Positions 12,301-25,059 of a stretch of DNA of 64,000 bases are shown piece by piece. A model generated the notes under the pieces. It was not told the origin of the DNA. It saw nothing but the letters and a program-made list of their open reading frames with translations, and ran no database searches. The stretch spans positions 92,044,501-92,108,500 of the forward strand of contig CM074858.1 in the NCBI GenBank assembly GCA_037501455.1, in the 5' to 3' direction. The stretch's first letter is position 1. Every line of letters starts with the position of its first letter. Made by a program: the position numbers and the translations under genes. The stretch comes from Lantana camara. Lineage: Eukaryota; Streptophyta; Magnoliopsida; Lamiales; Verbenaceae.

Positions 12301-12508
12301 TCCGAACGCAAGGCAGGGGTCAAAAAGGACGAGCTCTTGACCGAACGAGAAATGACCGAAAAACCCTTGAAAGAGAAAATTACAAACAAGCCCCTAAACT
12401 CGGAAGGAGCTGCAAATAAGGCCACATAAATCACATAATTACATAATCAAGCACACAAGAAAGTCGACACGTGGTGAAATCCGAACACTGGAGAAACGGG
12501 GCGTTACA
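9386..12508 (-). repeat. solo LTR of large gypsy family (3123 bp), intact TSD
   Basis: On the minus strand it starts TGTAACGCCCCG at 12508 and ends GGGTGCTACA at 9386. Exact 5-bp duplications ATAAG flank it (9381-9385 and 12509-12513). No PBS or internal sequence adjoins either side, so it is a solo LTR formed by recombination between the two LTRs of one insertion. It is closest to the LTRs at 50468-53375 and 56615-59797 (shared start and the GC-rich 11230-12100 segment). It carries the conserved stem-loop at 9840-9858 and an ACCGG-rich cluster around 11634-11690. The 177-residue plus-strand frame at 11418-11951 is antisense LTR sequence. Confidence 0.9.
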
Positions 12509-12513
12509 ATAAG

Positions 12514-13902
12514 TGATTTTAATACATTATTTAGCATGTATCATTGAGATTTCCTTCGCAAATTTTTAGTGAAAGAGGCTCCATATGGAAGACATAATGG
12601 CATTCTCATGATTGTTACCTAAGTACATTATTAAGCATTTGCAGCCAATCTCCTAAAAGTAGCTAAGGAATGCTTGGCAAATTGACATCTTGGAAGCAGG
12701 TGCAATTGGAATAGTTTAGTATATATAGAAATTAGAATAATCTAAAAATATTTTTCTTTTGCTTAATCTTACGAACAAGATCTAAGAATAACGTTAATGA
12801 ATCGAAGAAAGGGGTAGATCTGAGAATGAGTTAGTAGTGAGGGAAGGGATTGCTCTTTACTTGACAAGTTCTTTGAAAATATTTATCTATCGTGTTGATA
12901 AGTCATAATAAAACAACTCGTGGTTCTTATGCTTAGGAACAAAAAAGAATTCAAATTTATTTCATCTATTTCCCTAGGTCCTTTTAGGGGCCAACAATAG
13001 ATTTTTATCTTCGAAACCTGTTGGAGGAGGCAGTGCATGAGAAATCGTAAAGAAATGATTGAATCTTCGGACGCCACGAAAACGCTATGAGGTGGCAAAT
13101 TGACATCTTGAAATAGGATGCTTAAAGTTCAAATCTAATTAAGGAATGCTTGGCAAATTGACATCTTGAAAGCAGGGTGCTGAAAGTTCAAATCGATTTT
13201 AAACCCAGGACACCAGGAACGATATGGGCTTCCCTTTACAACTAAGCTAACTCGATTGTTGAGTACATAATGATATAGTTTAATTTTGTCTAATAATGCC
13301 GCAATTTTAAAATTGTCTTAAACTAAAAAAGATTATAATTAATTTTGTAAAATTGTCCTCCTTAAAAATTAGTTACTTTGTCCAAACTAAAATTATTAAA
13401 ATAGAAACATGATTTAGTTAGATGAAGATCTAATATCAGAGAATTAAAAATAAATGGATCAATGAATTTAGTTTAATTAAGATTGAAGGATTAATTTAAT
13501 TGGTAAATGGTAGATTAAATGATAATACTTGGTTGCTAAATAATTTAAAGTCCTTTTCGAAGTCTGGTACCTACCCCACTCATATCATGCCCGGAAGAGG
13601 TTTAAGGAGAACTTTTAGGACTAAAATTAACTAATGGTGGTTTACCAATAATAATGAAAAAAAGAACGGAAAGGGGGATATTTTAACATGACTAATTTGA
13701 TCAAACCAAATTGGAGTTAAAAATTTCCGTCATTCATTTGTCATTCTAATATTAGATTAATAATTGCAAATTACGTAATTTTAACAAATCATTCGTACTG
13801 TCGAAAATGAATGCAGGGACGATTTTTACTGTCTAATTGTTTCATTCTGACAGAAAGTACTTTTGACACTCATGATTTTTTATCCCATCAAATCAACTAA
13901 TA
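12514..13902. other. AT-rich intergenic DNA with dispersed short repeats
   Basis: No protein or RNA gene recognised. It contains three copies of a short repeat, described separately, and otherwise simple AT-rich sequence. Confidence 0.5.
12665..13195 (+). repeat. three copies of a ~35-55 bp repeat (ggcaaattgacatcttg)
   Basis: The block aaggaatgcttggcaaattg followed by acatcttg occurs at 12665-12701 and 13141-13169, and a shortened copy lacking the first part at 13093-13110. The last two copies also share a downstream stretch ending aaagttcaaatc. The arrangement looks like a partial tandem duplication of a longer unit of unknown origin. Confidence 0.6.
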
Positions 13903-13930
13903 CTAGCATAAACCCTGTGCAAAACTAATA

Positions 13931-16805
13931 CTAGCATAAACCCTGTGCTTTGCACAGAATAATTAATAGTATATAAATATTTATAATGATCCAAAGTATA
14001 AAAAAACATAAATACTACATAAATGCAATGTTAATAAATAAATGATTATATGTAAAAATCAAGAAATTTTAGTAACAAATATACAATGCAAATCATATTA
14101 ATATTTGATATTACATATATAGTAGCTAATAATAATATTACTTGAAAATTCAAATTTAATTTTTAAAATATATTAAAAATGTATTATAATGCATAAAAAT
14201 AGTCAATGATATACATACACAAACTATGTATAAAATAATAAAATAATATAGAAAAACTGATTTAGGTACATAAAGTATTTAGGTTATGATATAAATAAAT
14301 ATAAAAATATCACAATATATTTACGTATAATTTGTCTTAGAATTTTTCTTTTTTTAAATTTAAATAATATTTTTAATGTTATTCCACACAAATAAAAGGA
14401 TAAAATGATATTGCTCCATCATTTTCTACTTTTATATTTTTTTAAATTTTCTTTCGTTGCTTCCAAATTCCATAAATTATGATCTTACCTGAACCAAAAC
14501 TATAGAACAACTTGGTGTGACTTACCTTTGATATGATATTAAAAAATAAATATTAACTTATTTGCTAAGAGGAAAAAAAAAATCATCACTTTTTAATATT
14601 CAGTAGCGTGTATCCCTTACTATACACAATTTTAGTAAAAAAACATATAAAGAATCACAAAAAAAAAAAAAAAAAGAAAAGAGCTAAACATAACATAAAT
14701 AATAAGATTGAAACAAATCAATGTTAACTAAAAGTATCCAAATAAAATTATAGAGAAATAAATTTAAAAATAAACAGGTTGTAATTGTGCAATATGAAAT
14801 AAGAAAAACATAAAAAATGAAAAATTTAGAAACAACAAAAACTACTTAAAAATAAATTTTTTTCTTATGCCTAATAAAATCTCAGTATATATTTAAAAAA
14901 AAATCTTAAATATAAAATTGGCCTTTGAAAAATTAAGAAAACAGTGAAACACAATATTAAGAACAAACTATGGGTCAACCTATATACAAATTAAGAATCA
15001 ATTATAATCAAGAACTAAAATGAAAAAGTTAACACAAATGATAGAATCAATTTGAATGAAGAGAAAAAAACATTATAAATGAACATTTAATTGTTGGAGA
15101 TAACATAGATGGTTGATCAAAAATTTAAAAAGAATTGATTATATATAAAAATGTATCAAATAATCGAGATGATAAATCAATTGAAAGAAAAACACAAAGA
15201 AAGACATTAAAAAGAAAAAAGAACATTTACGTATGATTTGAACAAAAAATCGATAAAAAATGTAAATTGATAACAACGAAAACTCACCAAACATATACAT
15301 ATAATTATATGAGATGAATAATCGCATCACCTGAAATAAAATAATGAAACTTTACCATTATTAATATAAGAGAAATAAAAAATCCAATTAATAAAATCAG
15401 AAAATACCCATAGAATATTAATAAAAGAAATATAAAATATTTAAAAAAATGAATAGAATTATAAAGAAACCACATTAAAATAAAACACTTTACATAAAAA
15501 TTGGATGGATCATAGTTGATATGAAAAAAAAAAAAAAAAAAAAAAGAAAAAACATATTGTTGTTGAGCATTGAAAAATTACCTAATAGTTTTATAATCAT
15601 TAGAAATGATGAATAACCAGGTCACGTGTGTATACAATCAAAATTTAGAAAAACCTGCACAATAATAAACAAAAAATAATTAGGACATATATATTGTTCA
15701 ATTTTCAAAAAAAGTGATATATATGAAAAAAACACAAATCGAAAAATATAAAAAACACAAGAACTAATGAGAGCATAAATCTAAAAGTATAAGCTAAGCA
15801 AAAAGTCACACTCAGCTACGTAACAATGGAGCTCAAAGGTACATACTTGCTAGATAGAGAACGAGATAAAGTATCTCAAAATTGAGAATGACATTTGGTG
15901 ACCTTGATGTTACTCACATTTGTTTTTGCAAGCATCTTGTTTGGACTTGGGGAGTATTGGTCTTAGTGCATAGGGTTTTAATATTAATTTTTAGATAATT
16001 ATGGTTAATTTCTATAAATAAGGAAATCAATAGATGGAAGTATTCAATTTAATTAAATTCAATCATATCCAACTATATATTTTTAGTAGTGATTCTTTAA
16101 TAATAAATTTGGAAATAATATCGACAAATGAGTTTTTTACGTAAAATTAAAATATTTTCAAAAAAGAAAAAGAAAAAAAATATTGAAGTAAAAAATTGCA
16201 TTACTTGATCAAATTAAAACCTTAGCACAATTGAATTAAAATTTGAATTTTAACTTTGAGATAGCAATGGTGATTTATTTTTGGTTTTTGTAGAACTGAG
16301 TTACATATATAAAATCTATATATATTAAGTGAAGATTTTTCTTTAAAACTTATAAATGGTAGATAGAAATATGGAATACATAATTTTGGTATATTTTAAG
16401 CACTTTAATCCCCTTAATTGGAGGTTTATTTCCAACTAATTGCAAATTTGCAATCAATCCATTAATTAAGAGATTTCAAAATCCGTACAAATCAATTAAT
16501 CATTTGATATTTTCACCAAATTAAAAAAAATAAAAATCATTTGATATAAATAAAATATTATTAATTGGAAGATACCTAGATTCGTTAGATTAACAAACTG
16601 ATTAATGTGATTTGTTAAATAATCAAATTCCTAAAAGATAATAAATTTTGTATTTAATTGGACATTACCTACATTTGTGATATTAAGAAGTAAATTAATG
16701 TAATTTGGTAACTAATTAAAGTTTTCAAAAATAAATAAAATAAATATTGAGTTAAAATTGAATATATTTGGTCAAACAAACCCTTTCTATATATTATAGT
16801 ATAGA
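13931..16805 (-). mobile_element. Helitron (non-autonomous), inner pair of ends
   Basis: On the minus strand the 5' end is TCTATACTATAATATATAG at 16805 (preceded by A). The 3' end has the hairpin CTGTGC-AAA-GCACAG (13957-13943), twelve further bases and CTAG at 13934-13931, followed by T. These are the canonical Helitron 3' features. The interior is very AT-rich (A-tracts at about 14660-14676 and 15525-15545) and has no credible coding frame. Confidence 0.7.
13943..13957 (-). terminator. Helitron 3' terminal hairpin
   Basis: Perfect 6-base stem CTGTGC/GCACAG with an AAA loop, located 12 bases before the terminal CTAG. In Helitrons this hairpin acts as the rolling-circle termination signal. 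Confidence 0.75.
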
Positions 16806-19279
16806 TAGGTTTGATCATATTATTGTGCAATGTGTAGTTGTTTACGTTGTTATTAACTAAAAACAATATTAAAAAAACAAATTCTTTTAATTTATACAAA
16901 AATTAAAATTAATTTTGCACGTTATTTTTAATGTAATATTTATATATCAGTTTTCATTATTTTATACAAAATTAATGGAATAATTTAAGTAAACTAATCA
17001 AGAAACAGAAATTTGAATTTGAATTTAAAACTTTAGTGAGTTATTTTGGAAATCGTGTTATATTTTGTACATTTAAAATAAGTTTCACTATAAATTGATG
17101 CTTTAATTGAGGATGACTTCCAAAAATTAAGGGATATATTAAATTAATTAATTACATTAATAAGCGTCAACCAATCAAAATTTTTAGTTATAATTAAAAA
17201 TCTCAAAAAAACCACATAATTCCATTTAGTCAAAATTGACACAATTGGGTCAAAAGACACCCTTCCTATATATTATAGTATAGATTTAGTATTTTTGTAC
17301 ATATTTATAAATTGTGTGGAAAAAATAGAATCAAGAGTAAATTTAGACTAATTAACCTAGTCGAATTATCTCAAACTCATGAACAACAACATAAAAAATA
17401 AAAAATAAGAAAATAGAAGTTGCTAATATGTTTTTTTTTCTTTCTCTCTCTCATTTACATGGATCAAGTCGTGTAACACCCCGGAGCAAAGGGTGCCACA
17501 TCCCCCGCACTAAGGTCTAACACGAGTAACGAAATAGAGAGTTCGCACCCGTATCAAACTATAGCGAACGAGAGACACACAAAACACACACACCCCCTCG
17601 CTAGGCTACCTAGACCCTAAAAAACAACTGCACAAATTAAAATCAGAGCAGCGGAAGCAATTCACATATCAAGCATAAATCCCAAGATCACATATACACG
17701 TATTCAAAAGGGGAGGGTCAAGTATACCAGCCAACATGCTAGATCATATACAAGCTATACAATGCCCATCGAGGCCAAAATAATTCAAGTATTCATAATA
17801 CATAATCCAAGAGTACATAAGAAAAGAAATGAAAACCACTACGATGCATGAGGACTCAAGCTACACCACAAGTAAAACCCAACCGACACTTACCGCCTAC
17901 CTTGACTCGGAAGAACCTGCAAACTCAAAAGAAAGGGAAAAGGAGAAAATAACAACGAGGGTTAGTCCTAGAGACTAGTGAGGGGGCTAACTCACGCACC
18001 CGATATACATATAGAGTAAAGCAATTATTCAAAACGAAAGGATCCTTGAACCGAGAGTGGTTTTTGCAAGTCAAAGCATTTCCCGTGATATAGATATACA
18101 TAGGTTTAAATAAGGACGAAAAGGCCAAAGCCAAATATCAAATTTTAGGTATTTGAAATCCACCCTCGTTTCTTAGATCACACAAACTTATCCAACTCGG
18201 CGAGTACAAGTCACACTCCCAACTTCCACATACGAAGAACATAGCAAAGCAAAACAAATCATAATCCATCCCCAACACCGGTTGATAGAAGGGTTGACGG
18301 CCCAATCACGACCTTGAAACCTTCGACGGTTAACTCCGTTGGCTCAAGAGAAACACTCTTCCTTAATCCTCCCAAGGTTGGATGAGACTCTCAAATGAAG
18401 AATGTTGATGGGAGAGCTCGGCGACCCCTCGGTTATCCCGAGATTACCATACCACTCTTCGGGGCCCAAACTTATCACGAAAATCATATACACGTACCAC
18501 AAAGCTTATCTTTCAAAGCCACATCTCTCTTACGCATACACACTTACTTATATACTTATACAAGACGTTTTCAAACGATATTATTTTGGATATGAACTGT
18601 ACAAGAGAAAGTAACATTGTGTACTCGTGAGAGGAGACTGAATAAGAGACCAAATAAGACGCACGACATTGGTATGAGGTGATATGACATGTGTGACCTT
18701 CAATTAACATATAAAAGATGCAATTAAACTCAAAGAAGTCATGTATTCATGCCATTTAATCAAATGAATTCATTTCATGTAAGGCATGGGGTTAACAATC
18801 AAGTCTAAACAATTAAAGATCAAAGAGTGTCAAATAATAACATAAATATCAATTAAACAATTATATAATTCACAAAAGTCACATACGGGAGCCAAGGAAG
18901 TGAAAGGATTACAATATGAGGGGTTTTGGTGAAGTTTGACAAAAATGGACAATTTCCGGAAATGCGCAAGCTGTGGTAAAACAAGAATATCTTAAGTTCT
19001 AGAAGTTGAAATTGGGTTTTGTTTATTGTATATGAAAGTAGACACATAGACCTTTAAAATGGTATATGGCCCGTATCGTGGTTCAAATCGAGGAGGAAAT
19101 GGCGTAAGTCCGAAGTTGAAAGAGTGCAGATTTCCGATAAAGTGGCGACACCAAAATGGATTGATTATAACTCACAAACTAGAAATGATTTTGAGGTGAT
19201 TCCAATTGGAGAGTGTTTTATACTTCAAGATATTTCCGTGGGTTTACAAATCAGGTCAAACGTAGTTTGTATGAGGGAG

Positions 19280-19400
19280 AAACGCCCATTTGAAAAATGT
19301 ACTGAAAGCAGAAACTGGCGTTTGAAAAGGCGCGGATGAGGCAGCAGCTTTCTACACGGGCGTTTGGTGAATGAACTGAGAACCCAAACGCCCGTTTGGG
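19280..19400. repeat. palindrome cluster of GGGCGTTTGG type
   Basis: A near-perfect palindrome CCCAAACG-cc-CGTTTGGG lies at 19383-19400. Half-sites aaacgcccatttg (19280), ctggcgtttg (19315) and acgggcgtttgg (19356) accompany it. This is the counterpart of the clusters at 5280-5400 and 30300-30418. Confidence 0.7.
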
Positions 19401-20217
19401 TATGCTCTGTTCGAAAAAAAGGCAGGGGATCAGATATGGCTCGAAGGGAAGGCTCCCAATCCATCCCAAAACAACATCCCAACCAAAAGAACTCACAATT
19501 ACCACAAAACACAAGATATAACACACCAAACACACCTAAGAACAAGTATTAATCCATGAATTCAACAAACCCTCAAATATACAAACATATACATACACAC
19601 ACACATATATATATATATACACACACCTTGAAACGATATTATTTTTCAAACGAAAGCAAAATAGCTTATATACTCATACAAAATGTTTTCAAAATCTCAA
19701 TACAAACGGGTCAAGCCCTCAACATAATATCATACACTTATTTAACGTATAATATACATAATCTCATGCAAGGCTTCAAATCAAGTAGGGTTATAGGTCG
19801 ATTAACTAAAGAAACAGAAACCTCACCTAATCAACGTGCGTAGCGGGGACAAAAGTGTAAACCGGACACCTACGGAGCAAGCTCGTCCTCAACAAGGAGA
19901 TCCTCTGAACAATACAAACAACAAGGAACACTCTTAGACTCATTATGAACCACTTTGACGCTCAGTATATGCGTATGTATGTTTATGATGCAAATGATAT
20001 GAAATGATTTCACATTCAAGTCATTTACGAGCATACATTGCAATTAGGAGCATATCTCATAGACGAGAACGTAAATCAAGTCACTAATTCACAACATAAG
20101 GCTTAACACATAATATAACAAGTTAGTCATGCATACAAGTCATAAACGAGGCAAGAAGGATCAATAAAGAGCAACAAAACGACGAAAGAAACTCTTCCCG
20201 GCCATCCCCTATGAAGT

Positions 20218-20348
20218 GGACACGGCTATGTCCAAAATACACAGAAATTGGACACGGACGTGTCCGATTTAAATTAAATCAGGACCCAAAGTCGAGAGTT
20301 TGACATGGCCGTGTCAGGTTGCAAGTGTTTTGGACACGGCCGTGTCCA
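20218..20348. repeat. palindrome cluster of GACACGGCCGTGTC type
   Basis: Four units: GGACACGGCTATGTCC (20218-20233), GGACACGGACGTGTCC (20250-20265), TGACATGGCCGTGTCA (20301-20316) and the perfect 18-base palindrome TGGACACGGCCGTGTCCA (20331-20348). Confidence 0.8.
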
Positions 20349-21079
20349 ACGTTCGGCCTGGAAATTTTTTTGGCGCAGCAGGTCCGAATTTGAGGGGATA
20401 AACAGGGCATTTCGGTTCCAACCTTTAGGGAGTCTCTTAGGCCATCAAAAGAACACTCAATATACATGAAAATAACACTAATTCAACATATATTCATGCC
20501 ATACAAGAAGCAACAACTTCAGCTCCAAAAATTGCAAGAAACAAGGCATGTAAGGGAAAGGAATTCATCAAGCCATATCATCCAATATCTCAAGACTTCA
20601 TTAATGGAAATTCACCCAAACCTCAACTACCAAGAAAGAACAAGCAATAAATACCAAGAAGCATGTCTTAGGATCAACAAATCATCATCAAGACTCAAGA
20701 AATCAAGAATGGAAGCAAGAATCAATAATTTCCACTATTCAACATGCTAGCCAAATCTCATCAATCCAACATGGAAATAAGCTCAAAATCACACAAAAGA
20801 AAGAAGAAAGAGTGTAGATTAACCATATGAAATTACCTTTCAGATTTGAGAAGCTAAGGATGTGATTTGAGCTCAAAATTCACAAAATGGCCAAAGGGGT
20901 TTCTCTTCTCTTCCTTTCCTCTTGGAGCTGATCATGTCTTATGTTAGAGAGGGAATGGATCAATTATCTTGATTAAGGGGCTGAGGGAGAGAGCTTAACT
21001 CAAGCTATAAGTTAAGTTTAAGGCTTGGTTAGGTTTAAGTGAGGTCCACAAAGCTTGGTTAGGTCAAAAGGTGTCTCTT

Positions 21080-21756
21080 TGTAACGCCCCGGTTTTTGGC
21101 ATTTATGTATCATGTGATATTTTATATATGTTTCATAACATCATATGCATTATATCTTCATGTATTTATATGAATTACCATCAACGTGGAATTTACGTGA
21201 ATTAATTGTGTATGTAATTAAATGCTTCTATGTGTCCTTATTTGATCATTTACTGAATGTATGGACCTAATTGCATAGCATGAAATGGATTTAAATGATC
21301 TTTTACCATGAAATGAAACTTAAGTGCATAAATTCATAGATTTGAGGGCCTTTAATGCAAAATGTGTTGAGTCATGTAATTAATGGAAGACTTTTGTATA
21401 ATATCTTCATCTCTTCCATTTCATTCCTCATACTATCCAAGATTACACACACTTGCAAACATTCATCTCGTTCAAAACACCAAGAGAAGAAGGAAGAGAC
21501 TTTATCATCATTTCAAGCTAGGATTTTGGAGAAAATCTCATACTTTGAAGCATCATTTTCATACCATCATCTCTTCTCTTATTTCTTTCATTTAAGGTAG
21601 AGTTTGAGATTTTATATGAATTCTTGATTTCATTATTGAAGTAGGGTTTGTTGATTATGATATGATTCCTTGGTTATAAGTGATTAGAAGCATGCTGAGG
21701 CTCATTTAGCTTGCCAACTTGCATGAAGTCTTGATTAATATGAAGGTTGGATTACA
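21080..21756 (+). repeat. 5' start of a large gypsy LTR, plus strand, truncated by copia
   Basis: Begins TGTAACGCCCCGG at 21080, the same start as the LTRs at 50468 and 56615, then diverges. It stops at the copia tandem (21757). The rest is not found beyond the copia tandem at 61547, so material was lost at one of the junctions. Confidence 0.65.
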
Positions 21757-22732
21757 TGGTGTTTAACCCCTAGCTGAATTGGAATGTTCGGATTCGACAG
21801 AACCTTTAAGTCATTGATTCATGTGAGAGACAATCCTCCAACTTACTATCTCTCAACCAAGATTTAGGGTAAAGGAATAATCAGAACCCTAATAATCCGG
21901 TCTTAAAGCTAAGTGCATTTCATATCCATTTGATCTCAATCCAAGAAACCCTTTTCTTGATGTCTTGATCTACTGCCTTGGCCAAGGACTCCATATGGAA
22001 TATGAATGACTTAAACAATAAGAGATCACCTTGCAAATGCAAGTGTAGGTCCTTTCTTGATTCTCATTCACTTTCATGAATCACTTGTGCAGTCCCAGCA
22101 TAAGCCTTGAATCAGTTGTCTAAGGCGACACCCTTTAAAGCTTACACCTAAGACTACAGAGTTAACCCATAAAGTGACAAGGAACCTCAAGTCTAAGGAT
22201 CAATTAATCACATCAATGACTCGTGAGATATTTCCTAATCTGGAAGTTTCCATTTCCTGAAATAGAAACTTCCTTTCCCATTTAGGAATGTTCTCACACG
22301 GGGCACCTCAGTGAACTTACTTATTAAAGTAAGCACCCTCATGTATCACGCACGTATCAACTATACACTTTGCACCTCCATGAAACAAGGTGGTCCTTCT
22401 TAAGGGCGTGATCCCACATGCAAGCCTTAGAGGAGTCAGGTTGACACTCCCACTGTCTGTAGGACTCATCGGCTTGGAGTATTTTACTAATCATGACTTA
22501 TGTGATATAGGGCTCGTTTCATGAACCATTTCACCTAAATGGTAGAGTCCTAAAGTCATCAGGATTAGGGGAGTTCTCATACATGCACAGCTAAAGTAAA
22601 CGCATACCAAACAAGAGCATATAAAGAAGTGTTGCCTTAATTCGTTATTTTATTCAAAGATTGTCCGTGATTACAATAAGGAAAAGTACAAAGCGGATAT
22701 ACAATCGGCTTTCTAGGGCACTATTCCTAACA
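21757..22732 (-). repeat. 3' LTR of copia #1, truncated (976 bp)
   Basis: On the minus strand it starts TGTTAGGAATAG at 22732 and follows the complete LTR at 61840 for about 976 bases, stopping at 21757 (ggtgtttaacccc). The missing half contains the promoter and R/U5. The truncation is about 12 bases short of the break seen in the other two LTRs of the tandem. Confidence 0.88.
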
Positions 22733-22746
22733 ATCTCCCACTTGCC
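22733..22746 (-). other. polypurine tract of copia #1
   Basis: On the minus strand GGGCAAGTGGGAGAT directly precedes the LTR start. It is the expected primer for plus-strand DNA synthesis and lies just after the pol stop codon. Confidence 0.75.
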
Positions 22747-22748
22747 CG

Positions 22749-23908
22749 TCAAAGCCATTCTAAAGCTATTCTAAGTCCCATCTTCTGAAGATGACCTTGG
22801 AAAGCTTCTCGACTAAGGGGTTTAGTAAGTGGATCTGCCACGTTCTCTGCTGATGTGACCCTCACAATTTGCACATCTCCTCTTTTGATAATATCACGGA
22901 TTAGGTGATACTTCCTCATGATGTGCTTTGTCCGTTGGTGAGATCTTGGTTCTCTTGCTTGAGCAACCGCCCCAGTGTTGTCACAAAACACAATAATGGG
23001 GTCTTTCATGTTAGGAACAACATTCAACTCTTGAATGAAGTTTCTAATCCAAACACCTTCCTTAGCTGCATCATTGGCAGCTAAGTATTCGGTCTCAGTG
23101 GTCGAATCTGCAGTGGTTGATTTCTTGGAACTTTTCCAACTCACTGCTCCGCCGTTTAGGCAGAAAATGTATCCTGACATTGACTTAAAATCATCTAAGT
23201 CAGATGCAAAGCTTGCATCGCAGTATCCTTCGACATTAAGATCTTTCTGAGCCCCGTAGACTAAGAATAAATCTTTAGTACTTTTCATGTACTTAAGAAT
23301 ATTCTTCACGGTAGCCCAGTGACCATCTCCAGGGTCAGATTCGAAACGACTTGTTACACTAAGTGCATAAGCCACATCCGGTCGAGTACATAACATTGCA
23401 TACATTATGCTACCTATTGCTGATGCATAAGGTGTATGAGTCATTCTTTCCTTCTCAAGGTCAGTCTTAGGGCACATATTCTTAGAGAGAGATGTTCCTA
23501 CACTCATAGGAAGGTTCTTAACCTTTGCTAACTCCATATTGAATCTCTTCAATACTTTGTCAATGTACATCGATTGTGATAGTCCTATTAACCTTCTAGA
23601 TCTATCTCGATAGATTTTAATTCCAAGGATATAGGACGCATCACCAAGATCTTTCATCTCGAATTGGTTTGATAACCATAACTTAGTTACTTTCATGTCA
23701 TCCTTCGAATTCCCAATAAGAAGGATGTTATCAACATAAAGTACTAAGAATTGCACTGAGGTCTCCAATTCCTTTCTATACACATATGATTCATTCGAAA
23801 TTTGAATGAAGCCAAACGCTTTGACTGATTCATCAAATCGAATATTCCAATTCCTAGAAGCATGTTTCAATCCATAGATTGATCTTTGGAGTGTGCAAAC
23901 CTTTTGCT
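22749..23908 (-). pseudogene. pol: copia #1 pol, 3' part (reverse transcriptase C-terminal half and RNase H)
   Basis: The frame is open from the CACTA junction (23908) to a TGA at 22751-22749. It contains the RT palm and thumb (QRSIYGLKHASRNW, then LYVDNILLIGNS) and the RNase H domain (GYCDASFASDLDD, STTETEYLAA, VADPLTKP). The catalytic YVDD box reads YVDN (codon at 23729-23727), where copia #2 keeps YVDD, so RT activity would be lost. It joins to the 5' part of pol at 44235, with GCT duplicated by the CACTA insertion. No other stop is present in this half. Confidence 0.9.
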
Positions 23909-24520
23909 CACTACAAGAAAAACGCCGAAAACCGACGGCCATATACCGACGGGAATTTCTAAAATCCCGTCGGTTCTCCGTCGGTACCATAAATTTTCGA
24001 CGGCATACCGACGGCCTTCCTACGGCACATAACCCATCGGTTAAACCATCGTCGGAATACTAGGACCGACGGAAATGTTCGTAGGTACTCCGTCGGACTC
24101 AATATTCCAATGGCAGACCGACGGAAAACCGACGGAGAGTGGATGTTATCTCTCGTCAAGATTGCTGACGGCACAGACCGTCGGTTACCCGTCGGAAAGG
24201 CATTTCGACGGAAAGGCCTCGTTTTCCCGACGGCCCTGGCCGTTGGACCACTCTAACGACTTCGTCCTTTGCTTCAATACCGACGGTCAAATATCCGTCT
24301 TATAACCGTCAGAAATATAAATACCGACGGTTTTCCGACGACACCAATACCGTCGGTTATTTCGGCTAAAAAATTATCGGTTATGTAACCGACGGGGGCA
24401 GCCGTTGGTTTTCCGTGGGAAACTGACCGACAAGCTTTGCTCTCATTGCTTTTCCGTTGGTTTATTGCTAGTTTTTTCCGACGGGAAACCTACAGAAGTC
24501 CGTTGGTTTTCCGTCGGAAT
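23909..24520. repeat. CACTA 3' terminal and subterminal repeats
   Basis: The terminal CACTACAAGAAAAA is followed by about 17 copies of CCGACGG or its inverse within 600 bases, often paired in opposite orientation. In En/Spm-type elements such subterminal motifs bind the TNPA protein and hold the ends together; that role is inferred here. Confidence 0.85.
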
Positions 24521-25059
24521 TCTGGGTAAAATTCTGAAGCTTCTTTCTGTTTTTTGTATTAAACCTGTCGGCATTCTAAAATTTACAGCAACCAAAAGCC
24601 AAAATTAAACCACACGTATTTGTCAATATACCAACACAACGCAAAAAAAATACATCCGAAAACTGATAATTCTTACAATAAACAAAACATACATGTCTTT
24701 AAATCCCACAAACTTACCAAATCAGTATCCTTAAATGTAAACCAAATTCTAAATTTAAACAAGAGCGACGCTAGAAAATCACCAAATGTATAGAAAGCGG
24801 CCAGAAAATCTCTCAACACTTGTGAATTTATACAAATATTAGGCTGAATTTTGTACCAAAGTCTAAACACACCTTCTAGCTCCAATTAACCTCGCTTCAA
24901 TCTGCACTCACAACCATAAACATCAGGCCGAATTCATGTAGGAGCTGTCAATTAAACAGGACAAATATGTTATCACTTACAACGTATATAAAATCTAACA
25001 AATGTATATTGGTAGCACATTTACACACTTACCTCAGTCATCATCCTCTGCCGCCTCAT
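24521..25059. other. CACTA 3' flank between TNPA-like gene and terminal repeats
   Basis: AT-rich, without a credible frame. It probably holds the 3' untranslated region of the TNPA-like gene. Confidence 0.5.

Larger units (their letters stand above)
13903..17284 (-). mobile_element. Helitron (non-autonomous), outer pair of ends
   Basis: On the minus strand the 5' end is TCTATACTATAATATATAG at 17284, preceded by A; the 3' end is CTAG at 13906-13903, followed by T. Insertion between A and T without duplication is the Helitron rule. No Rep/helicase frame is present, so the element is non-autonomous. The 3' end here keeps only half of the terminal hairpin, which suggests that it was interrupted by the inner element at 13931-16805. 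Confidence 0.65.
17472..21079 (-). repeat. large gypsy LTR, minus strand, with internal duplication and missing 5' end
   Basis: On the minus strand the LTR end is CCGGGGTGTTACA at 17472, preceded by the conserved GCGGGGGATGTGG block and the stem-loop at 17962-17978. The region about 18540-19580 and the region about 19600-20800 are two diverged versions of the same LTR segment: both contain the run acgatattatttt, an 'actcattatgaacca/agactgaataagagacca' stretch and then a palindrome cluster. This is either two LTRs of one family fused at the CA/TA microsatellite near 19591-19625 or an internal duplication. The LTR start is lost at the plus-strand LTR at 21080. Confidence 0.65.
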
